Part shown: positions 1-8,169 of the stretch, piece by piece
Layout of the letters: every line of letters begins with the position of its first letter
How positions within the stretch are numbered: the stretch's first letter is position 1
Source of the DNA: a virus
IMG/VR virus record: IMGVR_UViG_3300042564_003823
Coordinates: 32,189 to 96,188 of that record
Direction: 5' to 3' (one strand)
Length of the DNA stretch: 64,000 nt
The notes under the pieces: model-generated
What the model was told of the DNA's origin: nothing
Databases searched by the model: none
What the model saw: the letters and a program-made list of their open reading frames with translations, nothing else
Program-made: the position numbers and the translations under genes

Positions 1-3000
1 TATCTACGTACAAATTATCTAATGAACTTTTTTTGAATATAATGTATTCTGTTGCCAAGTTTTTTTGATCAATTTTTGGATTTGTTGTTTGTTTTGTGTT
101 TAAAGCTTCAACTTCCTCAACTGTTTTATATTTAACGTAATTACCGGGTTTACCGTAATCGTTTCTTGTTGTTTGAAATTTTAAATAATATCCATCGGGG
201 TAACTAGGGATATTTGAAACTTCTTTTTTATATGATGTTTCGTTTGAAATGAATTTATTATAAAGTGTTTCATAATCACTTTCACTAAGGGTACTACTTT
301 TTGCCTTATCAGGGTCTAAGGTTGTTCTTTCAAAAGGAACTGATTGATCAAAGAATAAAATTATTTCTTCAAATTTACCTCCCTTTTCTGATTCTTTTTT
401 TATTTCTTCGTTTGCGGTATTAATATCTTGTGATTTATTTTCATTACTTACTGTTTCTATATTAGTTTCAACTTCTTTTTCTTCAGTAACTTTTTCTTTA
501 GGTAATTCATTTGTAACTTGTTGTAGTTCTCTTATTGTTCTAAGAGATGTTGTTGCCTCAAATATGTCACTCAAACTAAATTGTCTATATTTTTTTAACA
601 AGTCTATTGGGTCATATTTTAAACATCCAGCAAAAAATGAATCTATAATTTTAGTGGCATCACTGCTCGTTTCTTTTTCTAACTCTTTTTTTACAATTAT
701 ATTCATTATTGAAGGGTGGTCAACAACAATTTTAAAAGACAAACTACCGGTTCTTTCAGTACTTTTGTAAACATAAAGTGGTTCTGGTCTACCTAAAAAT
801 CTGATTGGTTCCCATTGTGCTTGTGACGTATCGTTAAAAGTTAAGTCATACGGTGGAAACCACATTATTCTTCCTCCATTTGGCCCAATCTCACAAGCAG
901 GTAAATCATCAACAGTAAATCCTTGTCTATTTGAACTTCTCCAAGCTAAGTTTTCTATTGAAAACATGTATTTTTTTGCTCCGATTTTACCTTGATCGTT
1001 TAACCCTATGTTAGTAGAATTAAGTCCGTTTTGTGAACCCATAGGGGCAATATTTAAATTATATGTTTTATCTAAAACAGAGTTATTAAACTTTCTAATA
1101 TTACCGTCTTTTTTCTGAAGTTCATTAAACGTGTAGTATGGTCTATCTTTAGTGAATAGTCTACAATACTCGTACCCTTTTATTGTTGCCGTTTTATCTA
1201 CGGAGTTTGGTGTAGTATAACGAATAACTTTAGAACCTTTGGTCATTTCTAATAACCCGTCTTTGAATACTTTTGAGACTTGGTTTATCGCATTTCCAAC
1301 ATGTTCAGACCTTCTTGATGAATTATTTGCTGCCTGTACTAACTTTTGTGTAACATCAAGTAGAGAACCTTCAGTTAAATCAAAATCTGATGATTTTGTT
1401 TTATTGTATTCAGGACCAAATGACGATCTTTCAAAAACAGTATCTGTACCTGCATTATTAATTTGAAGATTACCTGGACCTACAAATTTACCCGGTTGAT
1501 ATATATTATTATCAGCAACCCAAGTAAATCCACCTTGTATACCGACACTATCATAAAAAGGTTTAGAATAAGTCCCAAAAAGAATATCTGTAACTTTTTG
1601 TCCTTCATATTCTTTAGAGATTTCACTATAACTAAAAACAGGACCTACATTAGCTTTACCGTTTTTCCATTTTGCCAAATCCGTTTTTGGACTAACCGCA
1701 TCTCTTATGAAGTTTTTATTACTACCAATATAATAGTTACCTTGTGGAGCTAACAAATTAGGATTTCTTAGTGATGTTAAAAGGTAATTTGGTCTATAAA
1801 AGTTATAAAATAATTGGTCAAAAAGTAATCCTCTTACCGCATCTGATGTATTTGATAAAAATAATTCTGAAGAAGTATCAATTAGTGGTGAAGCGATTTT
1901 ATTTACTAAATTATTTAATAAATTATTTACCGAACCAATAGGGTTGTCTTGTATTTGACTAATAAAATTTCTATTTGGGTAATCAAAGTATTCTCCTGGA
2001 ATAATTGAATATGGGGAGTACAACCCTGAAAGTCTAGCGGTAAAACTCAATGCACCGGGAGTGTCAATTAATGGTTGAGTTATTTTAAAATCCCTTTGTA
2101 TTATTGGTAAATTATTAGATAAAACACCTAAAGCATCAAATGGGTTAAGATTTGGTTTAACAGAAATACCTCCACTATCCGGTGAAATTGATGAATTACT
2201 TAATGTTGATCTTCCTAATGTTTGTTGTAATAATTCAAATGCAACTCTAGCCTTAAATTCTTTTTGTAATTGTTTAGCTGCAATTTGTGCCAATGTTGAA
2301 TCTTGACTTAATTTACCGTCACTTCCATTTATATTTTCAACATTATCTGTTGTTAAAATACTAACAGGTAAATAATCTGAGGGTATAAATGCAAATGTAC
2401 TATCACTTAATCTATAAGGACTATTAATTGTTTCATTAATGTATGTTACCTCTTCGGGAGTCGTAAACGTACCTTCACCACTATTGTATTTATTTTTTGC
2501 ATAATAAAATGTTTGCGATTCTTCAGTTGTTTTTCCAACAAAAGAACCATATAAATATTCACCTTTATTAGGTTTTTGTTCAACATTATCGTTTGGTGTT
2601 GCTTCTACCGGATTAAATGGTTGGAAGGTATTATTTAATAATATTGTTAGACTTTGTTCGCCAAATATTTCTAAAGGACTATTATCACCTGAACTTTCTG
2701 TTGGAAGGTATTCCCCAAAATTTGTTTGCGTTTGTTGGTCTTTGTTAATATCAACCGTACTCCCATAAGAGCGACCTCCTTTAGTGGCTGGTCCGTATTT
2801 GTTTTTAACATATTGAAAAACTTCTTGTCTTTGTCCAACAGTTTCTAATTCACTTCCTTCAGCATCTTTTTGATTTTTATATTCACCAGTATTAATACCA
2901 AAAGTTTTTATTTCAAAAACAACCGTATCACCATACTGTCCTCCACCTTTTTCAGGTCCATATTTATTTAATACTCTTAAAAATTTTTCTAGTTCGTTTC

Positions 3001-3493
3001 CTTTCTTTTCTAATCCGTTATTAATGGTATCGGAATAACCGTAGTTTCCTTCATTTGCCTTTTTTTGAAAGTTCACATTTGGGGTTACGGTAGTTTTACT
3101 TTGTTGACCTTCAGGTCCGTACTGATTTTGTACAACTAACTCTTTTTCTTTTGTTTTACCAAATATTTCTAAAAATGATTTTTCAGTTTTAGGATACCCA
3201 TAAAATCCTAAGTTTGTTTGTGTCGTTTTATTTAAATTAATATTTACTATTTCGCCAAAACTACCCGATTGTGGTGTATATTTATTTTGACCAATTAAAT
3301 TTGGTTCAATTATTTTTGAAGTTATGTCTAATGGTGTAGAATCAATAACTGAATAATCATTTATAAAAAAATCTTTATTAGTTATTATGTCTGTAGGACT
3401 ATAAAATCCGTCAACTCTGTATGGTTTCAGATTTTTTAATAATAATTTTTTTCTGAAATTTTCAGTAGAATCAAATGATAGTGGACTTTCCAT
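1..3493 (-). CDS. Very large baseplate/tail structural protein, C-terminus cut by the window edge
   Basis: An uninterrupted minus-strand frame runs from the ATG at 3493 to the left edge, giving at least 1164 residues; no stop codon lies inside the window. The first 300 residues contain about five spaced copies of a motif of the form NKYGP followed by a Gly-rich YG segment. Around residues 860-960 lies a domain with IMWFPPYDLTF, FLGRPEPLYVYK and ERTGSLSF, a pattern I associate with baseplate or tail proteins of marine T4-like phages. A Glu/Lys-rich linker follows (about residues 1020-1060). The gene comes directly after the tape-measure gene, where distal tail or baseplate genes usually sit, and has its own TATTTATA box. 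The structural role is likely; the exact homologue is not identified. A C-terminal peptidoglycan-binding domain beyond the edge is possible but not visible. Confidence 0.75.
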   Translation of the reverse strand, partial: MESPLSFDSTENFRKKLLLKNLKPYRVDGFYSPTDIITNKDFFINDYSVIDSTPLDITSKIIEPNLIGQNKYTPQSGSFGEIVNINLNKTTQTNLGFYGYPKTEKSFLEIFGKTKEKELVVQNQYGPEGQQSKTTVTPNVNFQKKANEGNYGYSDTINNGLEKKGNELEKFLRVLNKYGPEKGGGQYGDTVVFEIKTFGINTGEYKNQKDAEGSELETVGQRQEVFQYVKNKYGPATKGGRSYGSTVDINKDQQTQTNFGEYLPTESSGDNSPLEIFGEQSLTILLNNTFQPFNPVEATPNDNVEQKPNKGEYLYGSFVGKTTEESQTFYYAKNKYNSGEGTFTTPEEVTYINETINSPYRLSDSTFAFIPSDYLPVSILTTDNVENINGSDGKLSQDSTLAQIAAKQLQKEFKARVAFELLQQTLGRSTLSNSSISPDSGGISVKPNLNPFDALGVLSNNLPIIQRDFKITQPLIDTPGALSFTARLSGLYSPYSIIPGEYFDYPNRNFISQIQDNPIGSVNNLLNNLVNKIASPLIDTSSELFLSNTSDAVRGLLFDQLFYNFYRPNYLLTSLRNPNLLAPQGNYYIGSNKNFIRDAVSPKTDLAKWKNGKANVGPVFSYSEISKEYEGQKVTDILFGTYSKPFYDSVGIQGGFTWVADNNIYQPGKFVGPGNLQINNAGTDTVFERSSFGPEYNKTKSSDFDLTEGSLLDVTQKLVQAANNSSRRSEHVGNAINQVSKVFKDGLLEMTKGSKVIRYTTPNSVDKTATIKGYEYCRLFTKDRPYYTFNELQKKDGNIRKFNNSVLDKTYNLNIAPMGSQNGLNSTNIGLNDQGKIGAKKYMFSIENLAWRSSNRQGFTVDDLPACEIGPNGGRIMWFPPYDLTFNDTSQAQWEPIRFLGRPEPLYVYKSTERTGSLSFKIVVDHPSIMNIIVKKELEKETSSDATKIIDSFFAGCLKYDPIDLLKKYRQFSLSDIFEATTSLRTIRELQQVTNELPKEKVTEEKEVETNIETVSNENKSQDINTANEEIKKESEKGGKFEEIILFFDQSVPFERTTLDPDKAKSSTLSESDYETLYNKFISNETSYKKEVSNIPSYPDGYYLKFQTTRNDYGKPGNYVKYKTVEEVEALNTKQTTNPKIDQKNLATEYIIFKKSSLDNLYVD

Positions 3494-3506
3494 CTAATGT
3501 TTTATC

Positions 3507-3514
3507 TATAAATA
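3507..3514 (-). promoter_or_regulatory. TATTTATA upstream element
   Basis: Reads TATTTATA on the coding strand, 13 nt before the ATG at 3493. One of 13 exact copies at gene starts; a probable phage promoter core. Confidence 0.5.
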
Positions 3515-3531
3515 GGTAGTGTAGTATTTTT

Positions 3532-5481
3532 TTACATCATTTGACCTTTTTCAACACTAATATTACTCTTGTTTTGAATAATATTTATAACTCTACTTTT
3601 TAACTCTTCAGTAAAGGATCTATCTTTCATTAAAGCATCGGATAACGTTCCGTTTGAATTAACGTTTATATTAATATTAATATCTCCAGATGCAACAACT
3701 TTTTGTACCACTTCGGAAGACTGTGGTTTTTGATTGGGTATTGACTCTGCCATCATTTTTATAGCATTAGATTCAATACCTGTTTCATTACTGGGTTCTG
3801 ATGACATCATTTCTTTTATTTTGAAATTACTATTGTATGAATTTTTTAATATATCCATATTTTTTAAAAGATCGGGAGCAAACATCGCTTCGTCATCCTT
3901 AATAAAATTAAACATCTGACCTTTACCCATACTTAATACTTTTTTTCCTGTTGAGAAAGTAGCATCTTCTTCTTCCTTCATCTCATCGCCACTTGTTGTT
4001 CCATTTGTCATATCTTCATCTGTGTATGTTTCTCCTCCTTTTCCTTGACCTACTTTTGTCGCATCCTTATCAATTTGGTTTTCAAGATTTTTCCAATCTT
4101 TATCCGCCTTTTTTTCTTGATTTGAGATTCTTTGTTGTGCTTTATCGTTACTTTTACCTATAATATCAATACCTTTTTCTAAATTATTTGCAATTGTATT
4201 TCTTTGGTCTTCGGTTAAGTTTCTTAATAATATATCTCTTATTGCTCTTGCATCGGCATTTAAACTTTCTTGCAGACCCAAACCTTTTGATGCAATATCT
4301 TTTTCTGATAATTCAGCAGTTTTTTGGTATTTTTCTAAAGCCGCTTGAATTTCGTTGGGGCTGTCTTTCATCGCAGCTTCCAAATCATCAATTGGTGCAG
4401 ATAAACCAGGTATATCTAAAGTCATTTTACCACCTTTAAATTCTGTAAGTGACGCTAATAAATCTTTTTGTTCTTGAGGCATACCATCGCCAAATGAAGT
4501 ATCAGAAAGTGCATCCATAACTTCTTTAGCCTTTTTGGCTTCTTTACCCATTTTAACATATTCTTCATATGTAACACCAAGAGCGGTAGCTTGTTCTCTC
4601 AATCTTTGTCTTGATAGGGGGTCAATTTCAATTTTTCCTGTTTCTTTATTTACATTATACGCATTTGCAGATAAATCTATAAGTTGGTTTTGTAGCTCTT
4701 CAACATCATTCATTCCCATATTCATTAATTTGAATGGGCTACCTAAATCACCAATTGCTCCACCTAACATTTGTAAATTAGACGCAACCTCTATTGCCTT
4801 TTCAGGATTTAAAAGATCGTCAGCAAGTTTCATCGCACCTATTTTATCAATATCTGTTCTTAATATTTTTGCTTGTGTTGACATTTTAGCCAAACCTTCT
4901 ATTCCATTTTTAAAACCATACGCATCTAATTTTGAAATATAACCTTGCACCTCATTTAATACGGATTTACTGTCAGCACCTGAAACCCTTGCAATTTTAC
5001 TAATTTTTTGCATGGATTCAATACTTTTAATTTGTGAACCTTCAAACCTCATATACTCAGCAGTCATTTTACCTAATTCTTTAGATTGGATACCTGTGGA
5101 TCTTTCCATTGCAAATAACGCTTCTCCAAATTTTTCACCACTACTTGTGGCTTGATTTGACATAAAAACTACTTTATTCATCCCTTCGGCAAATCCAGCA
5201 ACCGCTTCTGTTATATCTTTAAATGTACCCCCTAACTTAACTACACCTTCATATGATTCAAATAATTGTTCTCTAAATTTGTTAGATTCTAAAACCATCC
5301 CACTATTCATAGTCCTTGATAAAGACCTGGCAGAATCTTCCATTGACGTTATTGATTCTTGTAGATAATTGGGACTACCTAATTTTTCAATAGCGGCATC
5401 TATTTTAGCGGTAATATCATTTAATTTTGTTCCAGTTTGGTCAAACTCATTTAAAGTACCGTCAGAAGTAAATAACATCAT
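3532..5481 (-). CDS. Probable tail tape-measure protein
   Basis: 649 residues, almost entirely predicted helical, with many short heptad-like segments, few aromatic residues and no obvious membrane segment. It has small-residue-rich stretches typical of tape-measure proteins (for example around residues 225-260). It lies downstream of the tube and gp26-like genes, the usual tape-measure place. At roughly 1.5 angstrom per helical residue it would specify a tail near 97 nm, close to T4, whose gp29 has 590 residues. The C-terminal 100 residues are less helical. The start is the first of two adjacent ATGs, 11 nt after a TATTTATA box. The call rests on context and composition, not on a recognised catalytic motif. 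Confidence 0.65.
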   Translation of the reverse strand: MMLFTSDGTLNEFDQTGTKLNDITAKIDAAIEKLGSPNYLQESITSMEDSARSLSRTMNSGMVLESNKFREQLFESYEGVVKLGGTFKDITEAVAGFAEGMNKVVFMSNQATSSGEKFGEALFAMERSTGIQSKELGKMTAEYMRFEGSQIKSIESMQKISKIARVSGADSKSVLNEVQGYISKLDAYGFKNGIEGLAKMSTQAKILRTDIDKIGAMKLADDLLNPEKAIEVASNLQMLGGAIGDLGSPFKLMNMGMNDVEELQNQLIDLSANAYNVNKETGKIEIDPLSRQRLREQATALGVTYEEYVKMGKEAKKAKEVMDALSDTSFGDGMPQEQKDLLASLTEFKGGKMTLDIPGLSAPIDDLEAAMKDSPNEIQAALEKYQKTAELSEKDIASKGLGLQESLNADARAIRDILLRNLTEDQRNTIANNLEKGIDIIGKSNDKAQQRISNQEKKADKDWKNLENQIDKDATKVGQGKGGETYTDEDMTNGTTSGDEMKEEEDATFSTGKKVLSMGKGQMFNFIKDDEAMFAPDLLKNMDILKNSYNSNFKIKEMMSSEPSNETGIESNAIKMMAESIPNQKPQSSEVVQKVVASGDINININVNSNGTLSDALMKDRSFTEELKSRVINIIQNKSNISVEKGQMM

Positions 5482-5492
5482 AAACTTTTATA

Positions 5493-5500
5493 TATAAATA
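5493..5500 (-). promoter_or_regulatory. TATTTATA upstream element
   Basis: Coding-strand TATTTATA, 11 nt before the tape-measure ATG, followed by TATAAAAG. Same element as at other operon starts. Confidence 0.5.
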
Positions 5501-5508
5501 GACATTTA

Positions 5509-5688
5509 TTATTTTTTCTCAAATTCCTTCATTAGTTTGTCTACAAAATATTTTCTTTGGAATGTTGGCATAGTAATTAAATCACCATAGGAAAACCCCG
5601 CATGTTTAATTAAAAAATAAATTTCGTCTAAAAGGTATTTTTGGTAATTAGAAGAAAGGGCGAAAAAATTCAACCCCAAAAGAGACAT
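5509..5688 (-). CDS. Small tail-assembly protein overlapping the gp26-like gene
   Basis: A 59-residue ORF whose ATG at 5688 lies inside the end of the gp26-like gene, overlapping it by 41 nt in another frame. The sequence looks protein-like: NYQKYLLDEIYFLIKHAGFS, then GDLITMPTFQRKYFVDKL. Small proteins of this pattern occur next to gp26-like genes in T4-type phages. AAGAAG about 9 nt upstream of the ATG could act as a ribosome-binding site. The position between tube and tape measure matches the lambda G/GT tail-chaperone arrangement, so expression as a +1 frameshift extension of the upstream protein at TTT-TTT-C is an alternative. No terminator separates it from the tape-measure gene. Confidence 0.65.
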   Translation of the reverse strand: MSLLGLNFFALSSNYQKYLLDEIYFLIKHAGFSYGDLITMPTFQRKYFVDKLMKEFEKK

Positions 5689-6400
5689 TAACTGTCACTT
5701 CTTCTCCAGACGGGGCTATTACTTTTCTGTTTAGGTCTAATTTTGGTTCACATTCATTAATGAATTTTCTTAGACTTTTGGAATCAACTATTGGCATGTT
5801 AGTTATAAAAGTTGCAATTTTTCCCTTGTCTCTTGTTCCTTCTAGTTCTACAATTTGTGTTTCTAGTCTTTTAGTGATAATAGGTGTTATCATACCTTTT
5901 GGGTAGCTATTCATTATAGAATCAAGCATTTTATCATCACCTATAGTTAATAGCTTAACTTTAATATTTTTTTGTGATTTAGGTAATGTAAATGAAAACA
6001 ATCCTTCAGAATCCGGTTGGTGTTTCATTGGTAAATAATTTACCTCATCAATTAAAAGGGTAACGTCAAAATATTTATCAGTTCTAGGATCTAAAACACT
6101 GATATTGTATTCAGGACCGAAAGAAGTGTTTCTTAAAAATAAAAGAATTGCTTGTGCATCAACATTTAATAATTGTTCTATATTAAACCCAGGCTCATAA
6201 ACCTTACTTCTTAATAATGAATTTACTATGCCATCTTTTCCATAATTTTGGGACATCAATAAATTTTCATCACTTGCGGTAAGATACCCCACTTTTAGTG
6301 ATTCTTTTTTTGATGCGTAAAAGATTCCTTTTGACGGTAATTTTACCACATCATGTGGTAGATTAAAATTCATTTGCCCATATTCTGCTGCTTCATCCAT
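5648..6400 (-). CDS. T4 gp26-family baseplate / tail assembly protein
   Basis: 250 residues matching the general pattern of the T4 gp26 baseplate family: an N-terminal NLPHDVVKLPSKGIFY segment, a central NTSFGPEYNISV (the family's LRxxxYGPEY region), followed by a short acidic strand, and a C-terminus ending in FFRPFF. In T4 gp26 is a baseplate hub component; related proteins in other myophages behave as tail-assembly chaperones. It lies between tube and tape-measure genes and overlaps a small ORF at its 3' end. A terminator hairpin separates it from the upstream tube gene, so it needs its own promoter; no TATTTATA copy is seen close to its ATG, only AT-rich sequence. Confidence 0.7.
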   Translation of the reverse strand: MDEAAEYGQMNFNLPHDVVKLPSKGIFYASKKESLKVGYLTASDENLLMSQNYGKDGIVNSLLRSKVYEPGFNIEQLLNVDAQAILLFLRNTSFGPEYNISVLDPRTDKYFDVTLLIDEVNYLPMKHQPDSEGLFSFTLPKSQKNIKVKLLTIGDDKMLDSIMNSYPKGMITPIITKRLETQIVELEGTRDKGKIATFITNMPIVDSKSLRKFINECEPKLDLNRKVIAPSGEEVTVNVSFGVEFFRPFF

Positions 6401-6442
6401 AGTTTTTTATTTAAAAAATAATTAACTATTATTTTATGTAAA

Positions 6443-6470
6443 TAAAAAACCCACCTTATAAAGATGGGTT
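6443..6470 (-). terminator. Rho-independent terminator after the tail tube gene
   Basis: An 8-bp stem (6448-6455 with 6463-6470, one G-U pair, 7-nt loop) is followed on the minus strand by a run of T at 6443-6447. It lies 25 nt past the tube stop codon. Confidence 0.8.
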
Positions 6471-6494
6471 CTTGATTTTTTATGATATTTTTTT

Positions 6495-6983
6495 TTAGTA
6501 AACTAATATACATCTGTCAGGTTGTAATGTCATGTCAACCATAGCCAAATCATCACCACCATAACCAACATCACCAAAAGATGCTTTTGTAATTAGACAC
6601 CCTTGAAGAATCCATTTTTCAACTGCAACTCCTGTTGGGTCTAACATTTCTAAATCAATGTCTTTTTTGTAACCCGCAGCATAACCCATACGACCTGTTA
6701 CAGATTCAGCATGTAAACGAACCCATTCCATTACCGCTTGTGCGGCTGAAGGACCAATAGGGTCTCTTAACTTAACCGTAATTTCGTCCCAGTTAAACTG
6801 ACCTGAAACATATGTTTGTGTGTTAAGGAATTTTATTTCTTTTTTTCCAATAGTTATTGACGGTCTAGATGCACTTTCCACGTACCAAGAGTTGATACCC
6901 AAAGATGAAGGAAACGTCAATATAAACCTGTTCTTTCTTTTTGGTTCATACTGAAAAGGCATTTTCATTAGTAAATCAGCCAT
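6495..6983 (-). CDS. gp19: Tail tube protein, T4 gp19 family
   Basis: 162 residues, practically the length of T4 gp19 (163). The fold signature is visible: PKRKNRFILTFPSSLGI at the N-terminus, WYVESASRPSI, then a beta-rich middle with DEITVKLRDPIGPSA and a C-terminus KASFGDVGYGGDDLAMVDM. In myophages this protein polymerises into the inner tube through which DNA passes. The gene is followed by a strong terminator and preceded by a TATTTATA box, so it may be transcribed alone at high level, as fits a major virion protein. The ATG is preceded by GAGAAAAC. Confidence 0.93.
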   Translation of the reverse strand: MADLLMKMPFQYEPKRKNRFILTFPSSLGINSWYVESASRPSITIGKKEIKFLNTQTYVSGQFNWDEITVKLRDPIGPSAAQAVMEWVRLHAESVTGRMGYAAGYKKDIDLEMLDPTGVAVEKWILQGCLITKASFGDVGYGGDDLAMVDMTLQPDRCILVY

Positions 6984-7014
6984 GTTTTCTCTTTTTTAAT
7001 TGTTTTATTTATTA

Positions 7015-7022
7015 TATAAATA
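7015..7022 (-). promoter_or_regulatory. TATTTATA upstream element of tail tube gene
   Basis: Coding-strand TATTTATA, 31 nt before the ATG, inside a perfect inverted repeat TATTTAT-ATA-ATAAATA. Confidence 0.5.
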
Positions 7023-7090
7023 TTGTGTTGTTTATTTTTTTTCTATTTACTTTTTTTCATTTTGAAAATATCTTTATATTAATTCCGGTT

Positions 7091-7969
7091 TTAAAACTCT
7101 TTTTTAATATTTCCTTTAGTTAAATATGTTTTTACTGGACTTTCTTCATATTCACTAGATAAAAATTCTTTCATTTTTTCAATATTTCTTGGGTCGTCAT
7201 CAGAAAACCCAATAGAAGGTATAAGTTCCTGATTATTAACATCATTTTTAAAGAAAGCCTTTTCACCTATTTCTTTTGCCAATTCTTTACAATAAGTAAT
7301 AAAAGTTCTCATCGCTTTGATTTTCCCTTCTTCGGGGTTCGCAGCACTCCCCTCCCCAAAAGTAACGGGGTGAAATTTACACAATTCTAAATATTCATCA
7401 ATTAAATCCTTATCAGTAAAATTTAAATCAATACTCTCCTCAATATTCTTTTCGGATTCTAAATTTCTATATTTTTTTAAGTTCTCCACTAAAGTATTCT
7501 TATTAATACCATTGTGATTAGAAACTATATAATTGTAAGTCGCCTCTTTTAATGTTTCAGGATTATGACCTCTAGCGGTAATTATAGCAAAAATAGAACC
7601 ACCATTTATACACTCAACAAAATCATTCCATGAAGGGCCAGGTGATGCCATCATTGAGTCTATAATAAATCTTTTATCTCCTTCTATTCTAAAATTTCTA
7701 AAAGGGTTTGAAGCGTATCCGACAACAGTTGTTCCTTTATAATTAAAAGGTTCTACACCTAGTTGGTGTCTATGTTCCGCAAAATCCTCAGTAGACATTC
7801 CAACCTCCTCTTCGTTTTCAGTCATCACCATAATTTGTGTTGGCATAAAAACAATGTTGTCGTCCCAATCAAACGCATAGTATTTTGTGTCAGGATTTCC
7901 TTCATCGTCAAATCCCTCATTCAATCTACGTCTGTTTAAAAAATTGTATACGTGTTTTTTAATATTCAT
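7091..7969 (-). CDS. HAD-superfamily phosphatase with capsid-targeting-like N-terminus
   Basis: 292 residues. HAD motif I is FDWDDN (D34 and D36), motif II Thr is in ITARGH (T131), a Lys around K216 could be motif III, and motif IV is GFSDDD (D257-D259), so the catalytic set looks complete. The substrate cannot be read from sequence; phage HAD enzymes include nucleotidases and polynucleotide 3'-phosphatases. The first 18 residues, MNIKKHVYNFLNRRRLNE, form a basic amphipathic segment ending in L-N-E, like a T4 gp21 prohead-protease site; this leader is shared in style with several other small proteins here. The start overlaps the stop of the preceding small ORF as ATGA, indicating translational coupling. 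It is set between sheath and tube genes. Confidence 0.8.
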   Translation of the reverse strand: MNIKKHVYNFLNRRRLNEGFDDEGNPDTKYYAFDWDDNIVFMPTQIMVMTENEEEVGMSTEDFAEHRHQLGVEPFNYKGTTVVGYASNPFRNFRIEGDKRFIIDSMMASPGPSWNDFVECINGGSIFAIITARGHNPETLKEATYNYIVSNHNGINKNTLVENLKKYRNLESEKNIEESIDLNFTDKDLIDEYLELCKFHPVTFGEGSAANPEEGKIKAMRTFITYCKELAKEIGEKAFFKNDVNNQELIPSIGFSDDDPRNIEKMKEFLSSEYEESPVKTYLTKGNIKKEF

Positions 7970-8106
7970 TTTTTGTTAATAATTTCTAAAATTTTTTCTA
8001 ATTGACTTTCAGTAATTACAATATTCTGTTTTTTTTGAGAATATGTTTTGTAACTTGGTAAATCGTTACCTACTGATTCTTTGATTAATTTTTTTTTGAT
8101 TTTCAT
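7966..8106 (-). CDS. 46-residue protein coupled to the HAD gene
   Basis: Short ORF from ATG 8106 to TGA 7966, overlapping the HAD start codon by ATGA. It starts MKIKKKLIKES, giving an I-K-E site at residues 8-10 like the other capsid-targeting-like leaders, and ends in an amphipathic helix ITESQLEKILEIINKK that resembles the LTESDL helix of the protein encoded at 14293-14544. A TATTTATA box lies 12 nt upstream. Function unknown; real because of coupling, promoter element and motif content. Confidence 0.65.
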   Translation of the reverse strand: MKIKKKLIKESVGNDLPSYKTYSQKKQNIVITESQLEKILEIINKK

Positions 8107-8118
8107 AATTTTTTATTT

Positions 8119-8126
8119 TATAAATA
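8119..8126 (-). promoter_or_regulatory. TATTTATA upstream element
   Basis: Coding-strand TATTTATA followed by AAATAAAA, 12 nt before the ATG at 8106. Confidence 0.5.
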
Positions 8127-8132
8127 TATAAT

Positions 8133-8151
8133 GGGGAATATTTCTATCCCC
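8133..8151 (-). terminator. Possible weak terminator hairpin after tail sheath gene
   Basis: GGGGA (8133-8137) pairs with TCCCC (8147-8151) around a 9-nt loop, 18 nt past the sheath stop. No long T run follows on the minus strand, so termination would be weak. Confidence 0.35.
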
Positions 8152-8169
8152 CACTAATTTTATTTTTTA

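Noticed and set aside
1239-1753. Plus-strand ORFs inside the giant baseplate gene
   Set aside because: They lie antisense to a long open frame with clear coding content; no start context or homology; shadow frames.
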